A stretch of DNA of 64,000 nt from the NCBI GenBank assembly GCA_902802535.1, contig CADCML010000001.1, positions 62,001 to 126,000 on the forward strand, given 5' to 3'. A program made the position numbers and the translations under genes. Under the pieces are notes generated by a model that was given only the letters and a program-made list of their open reading frames with translations, did no database searches and had not been told where the DNA came from. This stretch comes from an uncultured Bacteroidia bacterium. GTDB lineage: Bacteria > Bacteroidota > Bacteroidia > Bacteroidales > F082. The number at the start of each line of letters is the position of its first letter. The stretch's first letter is position 1. Shown here piece by piece: positions 27,935-36,410 of this stretch.

Positions 27935-29152
27935 TTACACTTGGAAATTCGGGACAATTTTTGCGATTTTTACCCAGAAATCGGGGTAAGATTTGGCCAC
28001 TATTTCTGGGGTATCGAAGGTGACGTGGCCAATCTTCAGCGACAATGGTGCCAAAGCCATCACGATGCGGTGGTCGGCATGGGCTAAAAAGCGTAAGGGA
28101 TTGTATTTCAAAAAGGAAGGAAGGTTCGGCATGGGTTTTAAAACCATTTCATTTTCAGAAACACAAAATAATTTAGTACCAATTTTTTCCAATTCAATTT
28201 TCATTGCCTCCACTCTATCTGACTCCTTGACGCGTAGATTGGCAATACCCGTGAAACGCGCTTCGAGTTGCAAGCCGGCACAGGTAGCAGCCATCGTCGG
28301 GAACAGATCTGGCGTGGCGGAAAAGTCAAATGAAAGAGGCTGTTTTTCAAATGGAACTTTGGTCAAAACGAGCGAATCGCCATCCTTTATAGTATTAACG
28401 CCCAATGTTTTCATCCATTCGGCTATGACGGCATCACCTTGAAGTGAAGTCAGCGACAAACCGCGCAAGCGAATCTCACATGCCTCGCTTAGCGCCGCGA
28501 TTTCGTACCAATATGAAGCCGCGCTCCAGTCGGAAGAAATCTTGAAACTCTTTGATTGATAAGGTTTGGGCTTAACTATGATGGTTCGTCCATTTTGTTC
28601 TACATCAGCTCCGAAATGCCGCATCATGGCCAAGGTCATGTCAAGATAAGGCAAGGAACTAAGTTCGCCAAACAGCTTCATTTCAAGACCTTGCGGCCAC
28701 ATAGGCGCAGCCAACAACAAAGATGAAGCGAATTGGCTACTTTGGCTCATGTCGATTGGGACCGTGCCGCCAGAAATGGGTGTTCCTTTAATTTTAAGGG
28801 GTAGAAAACCTTCTTTTTCAGCGTATTGTATGTATGCTCCAAGCCCTTTCAAAGCCTCCACCAACGGCTTGATGGGACGCTGCTTCATGCGTTCCGTTCC
28901 CGTCAGGAGCCAACTCCCTGATTGACAGGATAAAAATGTGGTCAAAAAACGCGCTGCTGTGCCACAATCAGCAATGTCGATAACAGAGTTATTTTGCTCA
29001 ATTTCGTGTAAGGCATTAGCCAGAACAAGTGTGTCGTTTGAATCCGAAAGATTCTGGAAATCAGGAGCGAAGGCACCGTATGCTGCAATCATCAAGGCGC
29101 GGTTGCTTTCGCTTTTGCTGGCGGGCAATTCAATGTCGCACTTTTTTTTCAT
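27935..29152 (-). CDS. aroA: 3-phosphoshikimate 1-carboxyvinyltransferase (EPSP synthase)
   Basis: 405 aa, slightly short for the family. Recognised by IELPASKSESNRALMIAA near residue 7, the DCGTAARFLTTFL block (about 75), and the late VKESDRVEAMKIEL and HADHRIVMALAPL motifs. It condenses shikimate-3-phosphate with phosphoenolpyruvate in aromatic amino-acid synthesis. Its ATG overlaps the aroB stop by 4 bp (ATGA). Confidence 0.94.
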   Translation of the reverse strand: MKKKCDIELPASKSESNRALMIAAYGAFAPDFQNLSDSNDTLVLANALHEIEQNNSVIDIADCGTAARFLTTFLSCQSGSWLLTGTERMKQRPIKPLVEALKGLGAYIQYAEKEGFLPLKIKGTPISGGTVPIDMSQSSQFASSLLLAAPMWPQGLEMKLFGELSSLPYLDMTLAMMRHFGADVEQNGRTIIVKPKPYQSKSFKISSDWSAASYWYEIAALSEACEIRLRGLSLTSLQGDAVIAEWMKTLGVNTIKDGDSLVLTKVPFEKQPLSFDFSATPDLFPTMAATCAGLQLEARFTGIANLRVKESDRVEAMKIELEKIGTKLFCVSENEMVLKPMPNLPSFLKYNPLRFLAHADHRIVMALAPLSLKIGHVTFDTPEIVAKSYPDFWVKIAKIVPNFQV

Positions 29153-30153
29153 CCTCTTGACACCTTATTTATAATATATGCCAAGGCTTGTTTTACCAGG
29201 TCCGATTCAACTTCCACATTCCAAACTGGATTTCCAACCGTTTTGAGCAAAACAAATTGAGACTTTTCGCCTTTGTTTTTTTTGTCGTGAACAAGGTAAC
29301 CCAAAATCAGGTCAATGTCGGTTTCCGAAAGTGCAATTTCCGCTTCAGAAAGCAACATGGGAAGTTGATTTTCAAAGTTTTGCAAGATAGACTCTTCCAA
29401 ACCCAACTGCTTCACTGAGAGCCACAATGCGCCCAACATGCCCAAAGCTACTGCCTCGCCATGCAATAATGGGTAATCTGTTGTCAGACAATGGCTTTCG
29501 ATGGCGTGACCCAATGTATGGCCAAAGTTCAATATTTTGCGCAAACCTTTTTCCGTTGGGTCTTGCGCCACGATTTCGCGCTTGATTTCTCCACAACGAA
29601 CAATGAATTGCTGGTAGTTCTCCAAGTTGATTTCTAACAACTTGGCATCAGTAATGAAGCCACATTTCATCATCTCTGCCATGCCAGAAAAGAGTTCCCT
29701 TTCGGGCAATGTCTCCAAAAAAACCAGGTCGATGATTACCTCTTCAGCCTCGGCAAAAGTACCGATTTGGTTCTTGCTGCCGCCAAAATCGATGCCCGTC
29801 TTCCCTCCTATTGCCGCATCCACCATCGCGAGCAAGGTCGTTGGAATGTTGATGAATTTGATACCGCGTTTGTAGGTCGAGGCCGCAAAGCCACCCAAGT
29901 CGGTAATCACGCCGCCACCGAGGTTGATTAACAAGGCGTTACGGTCGGCTTGGTGGTTCATCAGGGTTTTCCAAATCCTTTGGACGGTTTGAAGGTTTTT
30001 GTGCTGTTCGCCCGCCTTGATGACGATGTCAACAGCCGAATCGCAATGCAACCAATGGGCCACTTCGGGCAACCAAAACGGTGCCACGTTTTCATCAGTT
30101 AAAATGAAGACTTTTGAGGCTTCGGTAATGATATTTTTCAGTTTGTCGCTCAT
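29149..30153 (-). CDS. aroB: 3-dehydroquinate synthase
   Basis: 334 aa. The NAD-binding block LLINLGGGVITDLGGFAAS, then the KRGIKFINIPTTLLAMVDAAIGGKTGID segment and the zinc-ligand region LRKILNFGHTLGHAIE identify AroB. It converts DAHP to 3-dehydroquinate. Overlaps at both ends with tsaE (4 bp) and aroA (4 bp) show a tight operon. Confidence 0.95.
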   Translation of the reverse strand: MSDKLKNIITEASKVFILTDENVAPFWLPEVAHWLHCDSAVDIVIKAGEQHKNLQTVQRIWKTLMNHQADRNALLINLGGGVITDLGGFAASTYKRGIKFINIPTTLLAMVDAAIGGKTGIDFGGSKNQIGTFAEAEEVIIDLVFLETLPERELFSGMAEMMKCGFITDAKLLEINLENYQQFIVRCGEIKREIVAQDPTEKGLRKILNFGHTLGHAIESHCLTTDYPLLHGEAVALGMLGALWLSVKQLGLEESILQNFENQLPMLLSEAEIALSETDIDLILGYLVHDKKNKGEKSQFVLLKTVGNPVWNVEVESDLVKQALAYIINKVSRG

Positions 30154-30587
30154 GCTCCAACCAGTTCACAACAAATCTCCCGTTCATCGTCCGTTTCGCC
30201 GTGGCGAATCTCCACGCGAAGGTATTTTTCGGGCATCAAAGGCTCTATCATTTCGGGCCATTCGATGAGGCAAAGGTTGCCGCTGTCGAAATAGTTCTCG
30301 AAGCCAATATCATAGGCCTCTTCGATTTTCTTAATACGATAAAAATCAAAGTGATAGACCGATTCACCATCCTCTGTGACATACTCATTGACGATGGCGA
30401 AAGTTGGGCTGTTCACCTCATCGGTGACACCCATTCTGTGGCAAAGATTTTTGATTAAGGTCGTCTTGCCTGCGCCCATTGCGCCGTAAAAGGCGATAAT
30501 ATCAGCCTCATTTCTCATAGAGAGCAGATAGTCAGACACTTCTGATAACTGCTCCACACTGGAAATATGAAATTCCTTGGAATTCAT
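30150..30587 (-). CDS. tsaE: tRNA threonylcarbamoyladenosine biosynthesis ATPase TsaE
   Basis: 145 aa. Walker A IAFYGAMGAGKTTLIKNLC at about residue 35 and the NSPTFAIVNEY block, then VYHFDFYRI and CLIEWPEMI, are the TsaE signature. It supports TsaD in making t6A37 on tRNAs. It is the first gene of the tsaE-aroB-aroA run and has a good -7 box just upstream. Confidence 0.95.
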   Translation of the reverse strand: MNSKEFHISSVEQLSEVSDYLLSMRNEADIIAFYGAMGAGKTTLIKNLCHRMGVTDEVNSPTFAIVNEYVTEDGESVYHFDFYRIKKIEEAYDIGFENYFDSGNLCLIEWPEMIEPLMPEKYLRVEIRHGETDDEREICCELVGA

Positions 30588-30604
30588 TTCTATAAAATTT
30601 CCTG

Positions 30605-30612
30605 CAAAAATA
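30605..30612 (-). promoter_or_regulatory. Probable promoter of tsaE-aroBA (-7 box TATTTTTG)
   Basis: The minus strand carries TATTTTTG, matching TAnnTTTG, 18 bases upstream of the tsaE ATG. Transcription from here could also read through into the polysaccharide genes, since no terminator is visible between aroA and the Fe-S gene. Confidence 0.55.
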
Positions 30613-30624
30613 CATTTTTTATTT

Positions 30625-30728
30625 CACGCAGAATACGCTGAAATCGCAGAACCTATCGGACACAAATTTTTCGTCGCTTCGCGCTTCATATAATTCTGCG
30701 AATTTTGCGTGCTAAATAACTCTGCGTG
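30625..30728. repeat. Nested inverted repeat (GCAGA type) between porX and tsaE
   Basis: Outer arms CACGCAGA (30625) and TCTGCGTG (30721) and inner arms TCGCAGAA (30644) and TTCTGCGA (30694) are perfect inverted pairs in a 104-bp non-coding stretch. It resembles the short GCAGA-rich intergenic repeats of Bacteroidota. It lies downstream of porX and may act as a processing or termination signal, or be a miniature mobile repeat. Confidence 0.55.
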
Positions 30729-30737
30729 CAAAAATTA

Positions 30738-32291
30738 TCATTTCGCCGTGAGATGCGTCACCGGAATCAGCATTTCGCTCATGGAGATGCCGCCATGCTG
30801 GAAGGTGTTGCGGTAATAACTCACGTAATAGTTATAGTTGTTCGGATAAGCGAAGAAGTCGCTCTCACCAGCGAAAACGTATGTCGTGCTAAGATTGACC
30901 TTGGGCAAGAAAATCTTCTCAGGGTCTTTCACCTCAAAAACTTCTTTCGGGTTATATTTCAAGTTCTTACCGTATTTGTAGCGCAGGTTGGTGTTCACTT
31001 CGCGGTCACCCAAAATGCGGACAGGTTTTTCAACGTAAGTTGATCCATGGTCGGTGGTAATGATCATGTCGCAGCCCTTCTCCGCGATGAAGCGCATCAT
31101 GTCGAAAAGGCTGGAATGCTCGAACCACGAGTACATCAGCGAGCGGTAGGCTTCCTCGTCGTCGGCCAGTTCGCGGATGATTTCCATTTCCGTGCGGGCG
31201 TGAGAGAGCATGTCCACGAAGTTATACACGATGACATTCAGCTTGTTCTGCATCAGGTTCGACATCTGCTCATAGAGTTTCTTGCCCGCCTGCAAGTTCA
31301 ACACCTTATTATAAGAATACTTGATGTTCTTGCCGAAGCGCTTCAGTTGCTCGCCAAGCAGTTCGCCTTCATATTGGTTCTTCGTGCCTTCGTCCTCTTC
31401 ATCGACCCACCATTTCGGATAGCGACGACGGATTTCAAGCGGCATCAATCCAGCAAAAAGGGAGTTGCGGGCATATTGCGTCGTGGTTGGCAAAATGCTG
31501 TAGTAAATGTCGTCGGCCTCCACGCGGAAATGGTTCTCAATGAGCGGCTGGATGGCCTTCCATTGGTCATAGCGCAGGTTGTCTATCACAATGAGAAACA
31601 GCGGTTTGTCGGTATCATCAAGGCGGGGAATCACCTTGTCGCGCACCACGGTATGCGACATCACAGGTTTCTCCGAGCGACCTTGAATCCAGTCCACGTA
31701 ATTCCGCTCGATGTAGCGCGTGAACAGCGTGTTGGCCTCCTGTTTTTGGTCGGCGAGGATGCCCTTGATACCTTCATCGGTGGATTTTTGCAGTTCCAAC
31801 TCCCAGCGTACCAAGTTCTTATACAAATCAACCCATTCATCGAAATTCAGGTTGTTGTTGAGGTCCATGCTGATTTTGCGGAACTCCTGCTGATAACCCA
31901 TCGTGGATTTTTCGTCGCGGAGTTTTTTGTTTTCCAAATTTCGTTTCAGCGAAAGCAGAATCTGGTTCGGATTAACGGGTTTAATGAGGTAATCCGCTAT
32001 GTTAGAGCCGATTGCATCCTCCATAATACGCTCCTCCTCGCTCTTGGTAATCATCACCACGGGGAGGTTGGGATATTCGCGCTTGATGACTTCGAGCGCC
32101 TCAATGCCCGAAATGCCCGGCATTTGCTCGTCGAGGAAAACAATGTCGAAATGGCGTTGGCGCACGAGGTCGATGGCATCGGAGCCGTTGTTGGCCGTAA
32201 CTACCTCATAGCCTTTTTGTTCCAGAAACATGATATGGGGTTTGAGGAGATCAATCTCGTCGTCGGCCCAAAGGATTGTGGTTTTGTCCAT
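30738..32291 (-). CDS. porX: PorX, response regulator with PglZ domain (type IX secretion regulator)
   Basis: 517 aa from the ATG at 32291 (MDKTTILWADDEIDLL). The receiver domain (1-120) has the acidic pair in WADDE, the phospho-acceptor aspartate in IVFLDEQMPG and the MITKS lysine. A helical linker follows, then a PglZ/alkaline-phosphatase-like domain (about 195-517) with LFLIVIDNLRYDQW, NSLFAGLMP, VYNFVDMLSHAR and IITTDHGST, the metal-site motifs. PorX pairs with the kinase PorY and controls type IX secretion genes. It is divergent from the HD gene. Confidence 0.93.
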   Translation of the reverse strand: MDKTTILWADDEIDLLKPHIMFLEQKGYEVVTANNGSDAIDLVRQRHFDIVFLDEQMPGISGIEALEVIKREYPNLPVVMITKSEEERIMEDAIGSNIADYLIKPVNPNQILLSLKRNLENKKLRDEKSTMGYQQEFRKISMDLNNNLNFDEWVDLYKNLVRWELELQKSTDEGIKGILADQKQEANTLFTRYIERNYVDWIQGRSEKPVMSHTVVRDKVIPRLDDTDKPLFLIVIDNLRYDQWKAIQPLIENHFRVEADDIYYSILPTTTQYARNSLFAGLMPLEIRRRYPKWWVDEEDEGTKNQYEGELLGEQLKRFGKNIKYSYNKVLNLQAGKKLYEQMSNLMQNKLNVIVYNFVDMLSHARTEMEIIRELADDEEAYRSLMYSWFEHSSLFDMMRFIAEKGCDMIITTDHGSTYVEKPVRILGDREVNTNLRYKYGKNLKYNPKEVFEVKDPEKIFLPKVNLSTTYVFAGESDFFAYPNNYNYYVSYYRNTFQHGGISMSEMLIPVTHLTAK

Positions 32292-32360
32292 AGTTTGAAG
32301 ATTTATATGGAGGAAACGCAAATAACGTCATTTTGTTTTATTTCCATGAAACAAAAACAC

Positions 32361-32368
32361 TAATTTTG
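32361..32368 (+). promoter_or_regulatory. Probable promoter of the HD gene (-7 box TAATTTTG)
   Basis: TAATTTTG lies 18 bases upstream of the ATG at 32387. A start of transcription just after it excludes the in-frame upstream start at 32333 and supports the shorter protein. Confidence 0.55.
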
Positions 32369-32386
32369 CGGCAAATTTCGCGGCAA

Positions 32387-33622
32387 ATGGCACTTTCCAA
32401 CAAAAAGAAAATCTTCAACGACCCCATTTACGGCTTCGTCAGCATTCCAGACGAACTGCATTTCGACATCATAGAACACCCTTATTTCCAAAGGCTTAGG
32501 CGCATCAAACAGGTCAGCATGACCAATTTGGTGTATCCCGGTGCCAACCACACGCGCTTTGCACATAGCCTTGGCACCATGCACCTCATGCGGCGTGCCA
32601 TCCAACTGCTGCGCAGCAAGGGCTATGAGATTACAGACGAGGAATTGGAGGCGGCTTCGTTGGCCATTTTGCTCCACGACAGCGGTCATGGACCGTTCTC
32701 GCACACCTTGGAAAACAGCATCGTGCAGGGCGTTTCGCACGAGGAACTCTCGCTGAAAGTGATGCAGAAGTTCAACGAAATCCACGGCGGACGGCTTGAT
32801 TTAGCCATCAAATTGTTTAAGGGGGAATACGAAAAAGGCTTTCTTAGCAAACTCATTTCCAGCCAGTTGGATGTAGATAGAATCGACTATTTGAAGCGCG
32901 ACAGTTTCTTCAGCGGCGTGGCCGAGGGCAGCGTGAATGCGGAGCGTTTGTTGGAGATGATGGAAGTCGTTGGGAATGAACTCGCTATCGAGGCGAAAGG
33001 CATCTATTCCGTGGAAAGTTTTTTGGTGGCGCGGCGCATCATGTATTGGCAGGTATATATGCACAAGGCCGTGCTGAGCGCGGAATACACGCTGATGAAG
33101 GTGCTGAAACGCGCCAAGATGCTCAGCCAGGAGCGCGATTTGTTCGCCACCCCTGCCCTGTCGTTCTTCCTAAAAACCCAAAAGCCTTTCTCCGACGGCC
33201 ACGATTCCGATTCCGTCTTGGATAAGTTCTGCCAATTGGACGACTACGACGTGATGACCGCCGTAAAAGTCTGGCGCGATGACCCCGACCGTGTCCTCTC
33301 CGAACTTTGCAGACGACTGACCGACAGACACTTATTCAAAATCGAAATGCAAGACTCCGAGTTTGACCCAAACTATATCGAGGATATTCGGAATAAGATT
33401 GCCAAATACTATGGCTGGTCGTTGGAGGAGGCGGATTTTGCGTTGTTGCAGGGCGTTTCGTCGAATCATGCTTATCACCCGAAAAAGCCCGCCATCAACA
33501 TTTTATACAAAGACGGCACTATGAAAGACATCAGTGAGGCCTCCGACCAACTGAACATTTCGGTGCTCTCGCAGCCCGTGGTGAAACATTTCATTTGCTA
33601 TCCGAAGGAGTTGGGATTGTAG
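32387..33622 (+). CDS. HD-domain phosphohydrolase (dGTPase-like)
   Basis: 411 aa from MALSNKKKIFNDPIYGF. The HD site is split in the usual way: TRFAHSLGTMHLM (first His), then AILLHDSGHGPFSHTLE (HD plus a further His) near residue 100, and the final Asp in SSQLDVDRIDYLKRD. It belongs to the YdhJ-like, SAMHD1-related hydrolases acting on nucleotides; the true substrate is unknown. The protein ends ICYPKELGL, and these final codons are duplicated at 34881 after the inserted DUF1016 gene. Confidence 0.9.
   Translation: MALSNKKKIFNDPIYGFVSIPDELHFDIIEHPYFQRLRRIKQVSMTNLVYPGANHTRFAHSLGTMHLMRRAIQLLRSKGYEITDEELEAASLAILLHDSGHGPFSHTLENSIVQGVSHEELSLKVMQKFNEIHGGRLDLAIKLFKGEYEKGFLSKLISSQLDVDRIDYLKRDSFFSGVAEGSVNAERLLEMMEVVGNELAIEAKGIYSVESFLVARRIMYWQVYMHKAVLSAEYTLMKVLKRAKMLSQERDLFATPALSFFLKTQKPFSDGHDSDSVLDKFCQLDDYDVMTAVKVWRDDPDRVLSELCRRLTDRHLFKIEMQDSEFDPNYIEDIRNKIAKYYGWSLEEADFALLQGVSSNHAYHPKKPAINILYKDGTMKDISEASDQLNISVLSQPVVKHFICYPKELGL
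33593..33612 (+). repeat. Left direct repeat (gene-end duplication) of the DUF1016 insertion
   Basis: ATTTGCTATCCGAAGGAGTT here is the last coding stretch of the HD gene and is repeated exactly at 34881-34900. After the repeat this copy reads GGGATTGTAG (stop). It behaves like an attachment site in a gene's 3' end. Confidence 0.85.
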
Positions 33623-33646
33623 GATTCGATGGAAAGGAAAAAATTG

Positions 33647-33654
33647 TACTTTTG
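33647..33654 (+). promoter_or_regulatory. Probable promoter of the DUF1016 gene (-7 box TACTTTTG)
   Basis: TACTTTTG lies 21 bases upstream of the ATG at 33676 and inside the inserted segment, so the nuclease gene came with its own promoter. Confidence 0.55.
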
Positions 33655-33675
33655 TGGGTCGATAATCCAGAATCA

Positions 33676-34869
33676 ATGAGCAAACAAAATTCCATAGCGA
33701 AAGAGACTCCAAAGCAAGCGGCAACGGAGGAAAAGCGTTTCGTCGAAGACATCAAACAGATTGTTGCAACGGCCAAAACGCAGGCATACAGGGCAGTGAA
33801 CCTTATGCAAGTAGCGAGTAACTGGCTGTTGGGCTGGAGGATTGTAGAGCAAGAGCAGCACGGAAAAGCCCGAGCAGATTATGGTGCGTATGTGATAAAA
33901 CTCGCTTCCGAGACTTTGACACAAGAATTTGGCAAAGGGTATTCTGAAACAAACATCAGAAGTTTCAGAAAGTTCTATCTGATTTTCAACGAGTTTGAGA
34001 TTCAGCAGGCGGTGCCTGCTGAATTGAAAAGCATGATTCAGCAGGCGGTGCCTGCTGAATCTGAAAAAAGGCAGACGCCGTCTACCCCTTTGCTCAAACA
34101 AAAAGGTCAGGCGCTACCTGCCCAATTGAGTTGGACCCACTATGAACGTCTAATACGCGTAGATGACGAAAAAGCCCGCTTGTGGTACATGCACGAGGCG
34201 GCATCCCAACAATGGAGTTATCGCACCCTCGACCGCAACATCAATTCGCAATACTATTACCGCCTGCTCCAAACCCCTGACGACCTGAAACACGAAGTGG
34301 TTGACGAAATGAAAACCTTAACGGCTGATTACCAGAAAGACAAGTACGCTTTCATAAAGAATCCCGTTGTGGCAGAGTTTCTTGGGTTGCCACAAAACAT
34401 GGCCTTCAGCGAGACCAAATTGGAGACGGCCATCATCGACCATTTGCAGAAGTTCATTATGGAGTTGGGAAAGGGTTATGCCTTCGTCGCCCGCCAGCAA
34501 CTGATTCGCACGGACTTGAAAGACTATTACATCGACTTGGTTTTCTACAATTACATCCTGAAATGCTTCCTGTTGGTGGACTTGAAAACCAACGAAATAA
34601 CGCATCAGGACATTGGGCAGATGGACATGTATATCCGGATGTACGACGAACTGAAATGCAGCGAGGGCGACAATCCCACCATTGGCCTTCTGCTCTGCGC
34701 CGAAACCAGCAAGGACTTGGCGCGATACAGCATCTTGAAAGACAACCAACAACTTTTTGCCGCCAAATACCTGACCTATCTCCCTGACAAAGAGCAACTC
34801 CTGCTTGAAATTGAACGGCAGAAGGAAATCTTTGCCATGCAGGAAGGAGAACAAAACGACAAAGTATAA
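33676..34869 (+). CDS. DUF1016 (YhcG-type) PD-(D/E)XK nuclease
   Basis: 397 aa from MSKQNSIAKETPKQA. The N-terminal DUF1016 region has NLMQVASNWLLGWRIVEQEQ and GYSETNIRSFRKFYL; the middle has LSWTHYERLIRVDDEKARLWY; the C-terminal nuclease (about 240-390) has GKGYAFVARQQLI, DYYIDLVFYN and FLLVDLKTNEI, matching the D...ExK-like core. Between the parts, residues about 109-125 carry two IQQAVPAE repeats coded by perfect palindromes. The gene is flanked by 20-bp direct repeats of the HD gene's end. Function is unproven; such nucleases are suspected of defence or toxin roles. Confidence 0.88.
   Translation: MSKQNSIAKETPKQAATEEKRFVEDIKQIVATAKTQAYRAVNLMQVASNWLLGWRIVEQEQHGKARADYGAYVIKLASETLTQEFGKGYSETNIRSFRKFYLIFNEFEIQQAVPAELKSMIQQAVPAESEKRQTPSTPLLKQKGQALPAQLSWTHYERLIRVDDEKARLWYMHEAASQQWSYRTLDRNINSQYYYRLLQTPDDLKHEVVDEMKTLTADYQKDKYAFIKNPVVAEFLGLPQNMAFSETKLETAIIDHLQKFIMELGKGYAFVARQQLIRTDLKDYYIDLVFYNYILKCFLLVDLKTNEITHQDIGQMDMYIRMYDELKCSEGDNPTIGLLLCAETSKDLARYSILKDNQQLFAAKYLTYLPDKEQLLLEIERQKEIFAMQEGEQNDKV
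34000..34060 (+). repeat. Two 25-bp perfect palindromes, tandem, inside the DUF1016 gene
   Basis: Identical palindromes at 34000-34024 and 34036-34060 each have the form ATTCAGCAGGC-GGT-GCCTGCTGAAT (arms plus 3-base centre). They begin 36 bp (12 codons) apart and encode IQQAVPAE twice. Weaker palindromes follow at about 34073-34083 (AGACGCCGTCT) and 34106-34122. Confidence 0.9.
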
Positions 34870-34880
34870 TACAGCCTTTT

Positions 34881-34900
34881 ATTTGCTATCCGAAGGAGTT
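34881..34900 (+). repeat. Right direct repeat (old end of the HD gene)
   Basis: Second copy of the 20-bp sequence at 33593. It continues AGGGATTTAA, so it still encodes ICYPKELGI and a stop, the natural end of an HD gene now detached from its body. Confidence 0.85.
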
Positions 34901-34906
34901 AGGGAT

Positions 34907-35377
34907 TTAAACCCTCTGATTCATCGCCATAGCCCGCCGCTTAGAGTCCTCCATCACCTCCAAAGCCTGCTGTTGCAAGAATTTCTCCTCCTCGGTTTCG
35001 GGGACGAGCGTCACACCATGGGGCTTGGAGTGGTGGTTTTCATCAAGATAGGAGAAAGTGGCGAAGCCGTCGGCGGCGATTTTTTCGGGCTCGCGGCTGC
35101 GGTACATTTTTGTGTAAACCGTCAGGGTGCTGCGCCCGGCGGCGATTACCTTGCTCTCGAAAGTGACAATGTCACCTGCGAAAATCGGGAACTTGAAATC
35201 GATGCCATGGAGGACAAGAAGGACAGTGTCTTTCGTGTCAACATATTGCGCCACAGCGAAATAAGAACTTTCCAGAAAATACTCGGAGCAACGACCTGCG
35301 AAGAAAGTCTGGTGATGGTTGAGGTCGGCGAGTTTGATTAATCTTTGGGAATAGGTTGCTTTCATTGTTTTATGCAT
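34907..35377 (-). CDS. Acyl-CoA/acyl-ACP thioesterase, hotdog fold
   Basis: 156 aa (or 152 from an ATG at 35365). YSQRLIKLADLNHHQTFFAGRCSEY is the family start, and ADLNHHQTFFAG carries the catalytic-loop region; FPIFAGDIVTFESKVIAAGRSTLTV forms the hotdog helix and strands. It should hydrolyse acyl thioesters. It faces the DUF1016 gene tail to tail with a 37-bp gap that contains the right direct repeat. Confidence 0.82.
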   Translation of the reverse strand: MHKTMKATYSQRLIKLADLNHHQTFFAGRCSEYFLESSYFAVAQYVDTKDTVLLVLHGIDFKFPIFAGDIVTFESKVIAAGRSTLTVYTKMYRSREPEKIAADGFATFSYLDENHHSKPHGVTLVPETEEEKFLQQQALEVMEDSKRRAMAMNQRV

Positions 35378-35383
35378 TTTTAT

Positions 35384-35552
35384 AACTACGAATCACACGA
35401 ATATCACGAATCTCTTTTGAGAATTGTTGGGATGCAAGCATCCGATTTCATACGAATATGCCTGCGGATTAGGATTCGTATTCATTAGCGAATTTAGTTG
35501 CAAAATTCTGATTCTGAATATCATATTCGTAAAATTTGTTCAATTCGTAGTT
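35384..35552. repeat. 169-bp MITE-like element built of ACGAAT inverted repeats
   Basis: Ends are perfect 10-bp inverted repeats, AACTACGAAT (35384) and ATTCGTAGTT (35543), with further inverted ACGAATAT/ATATTCGT copies inward and an internal GGATGC-aag-GCATCC-like hairpin near 35430. The right end supplies the last codons (ETTN, stop) of the MBL-fold gene. The rest is non-coding. Confidence 0.6.
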
Positions 35553-36313
35553 TCTATTTCAATCTTCAGTCCATCATAAGCGAGCATCATGCCTTCGGGC
35601 AGTTCTCGGTTGACTTCGGCAGCGAGGCCCATGCTGTGGCTGCAATGCGTGAACCAAGTCTTTTTCGCGTTCAGCCTTTGAGCGATTTCGATGGCTTCAT
35701 CCAAAGTCAGATGGGAATAGTGTTTCTTCTTTTGCAACGCCTCAATAATCAGGTATTCAACACCTTGCAGTTTTCCAATCGCTTCCTCGGAAATCTCGCT
35801 TAGGTCGGTGACGTAGGCAAAGTTGCCAATGCGGAAGGCGTAGCAGGTCAAAGTGAAATGTTTCAGTTTTATCGGGATGATGTGCAAGTCGCCGAGGTCG
35901 AAAGGAGTTTCGTCGAGGCGGCGGATGTCGTAAGTCGGGGCACCGGGATAGGGATGCGCTTCAAAAGCGTAGGAATACTCGCGCTTAATTTCGGGCAGCG
36001 CAGTGTCGGCCACATAAAGTGTCATGGGCTTTTTCTGCATGAAAATGTACGGGCGCAGGTCGTCGAGGCCGCCGATGTGGTCCTTGTGCTCATGCGAAAT
36101 CAGCACAGCATCAAGTTTGGTGACATTCTCGCGCAACATCTGCTGGCGAAAGTCAGGGCCAGCATCCACGGCCAACGTCACCTCGTCGGTCTGAATCAAG
36201 ATGGAGGTGCGCAACCGTTTGTCGCGCGGGTCGTTAGAGCGGCACACGGGACAAGTGCAGCCGATGACGGGCACTCCTTGTGAGGTTCCGCTACCTAAAA
36301 CAGTGACAATCAT
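35540..36313 (-). CDS. MBL-fold metallo-hydrolase, PhnP-like
   Basis: 257 aa from the ATG at 36313 (MIVTVLGSGTSQGVPVIGC). CTCPVCRSNDPRDKRLRTS is a small zinc-site cysteine block, and VLISHEHKDHIGGLDDLRPY is the HxHxDH di-metal motif near residue 80; the later TDLSEIS aspartate and WFTHCSHSMG histidine complete the site. The family includes PhnP cyclic-phosphate diesterase and lipoyl/octanoyl-related hydrolases. The C-terminal few residues lie inside an inverted-repeat element. Confidence 0.88.
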   Translation of the reverse strand: MIVTVLGSGTSQGVPVIGCTCPVCRSNDPRDKRLRTSILIQTDEVTLAVDAGPDFRQQMLRENVTKLDAVLISHEHKDHIGGLDDLRPYIFMQKKPMTLYVADTALPEIKREYSYAFEAHPYPGAPTYDIRRLDETPFDLGDLHIIPIKLKHFTLTCYAFRIGNFAYVTDLSEISEEAIGKLQGVEYLIIEALQKKKHYSHLTLDEAIEIAQRLNAKKTWFTHCSHSMGLAAEVNRELPEGMMLAYDGLKIEIETTN

Positions 36314-36410
36314 AGACTTTTCTGTGTTCCGCATGGCTTTACAAGCGTCAAATCGATGCGCAAAATTAGCGATTTTCGCCAAAACATCGCGCCATCTCGC
36401 AGAATTTCCC

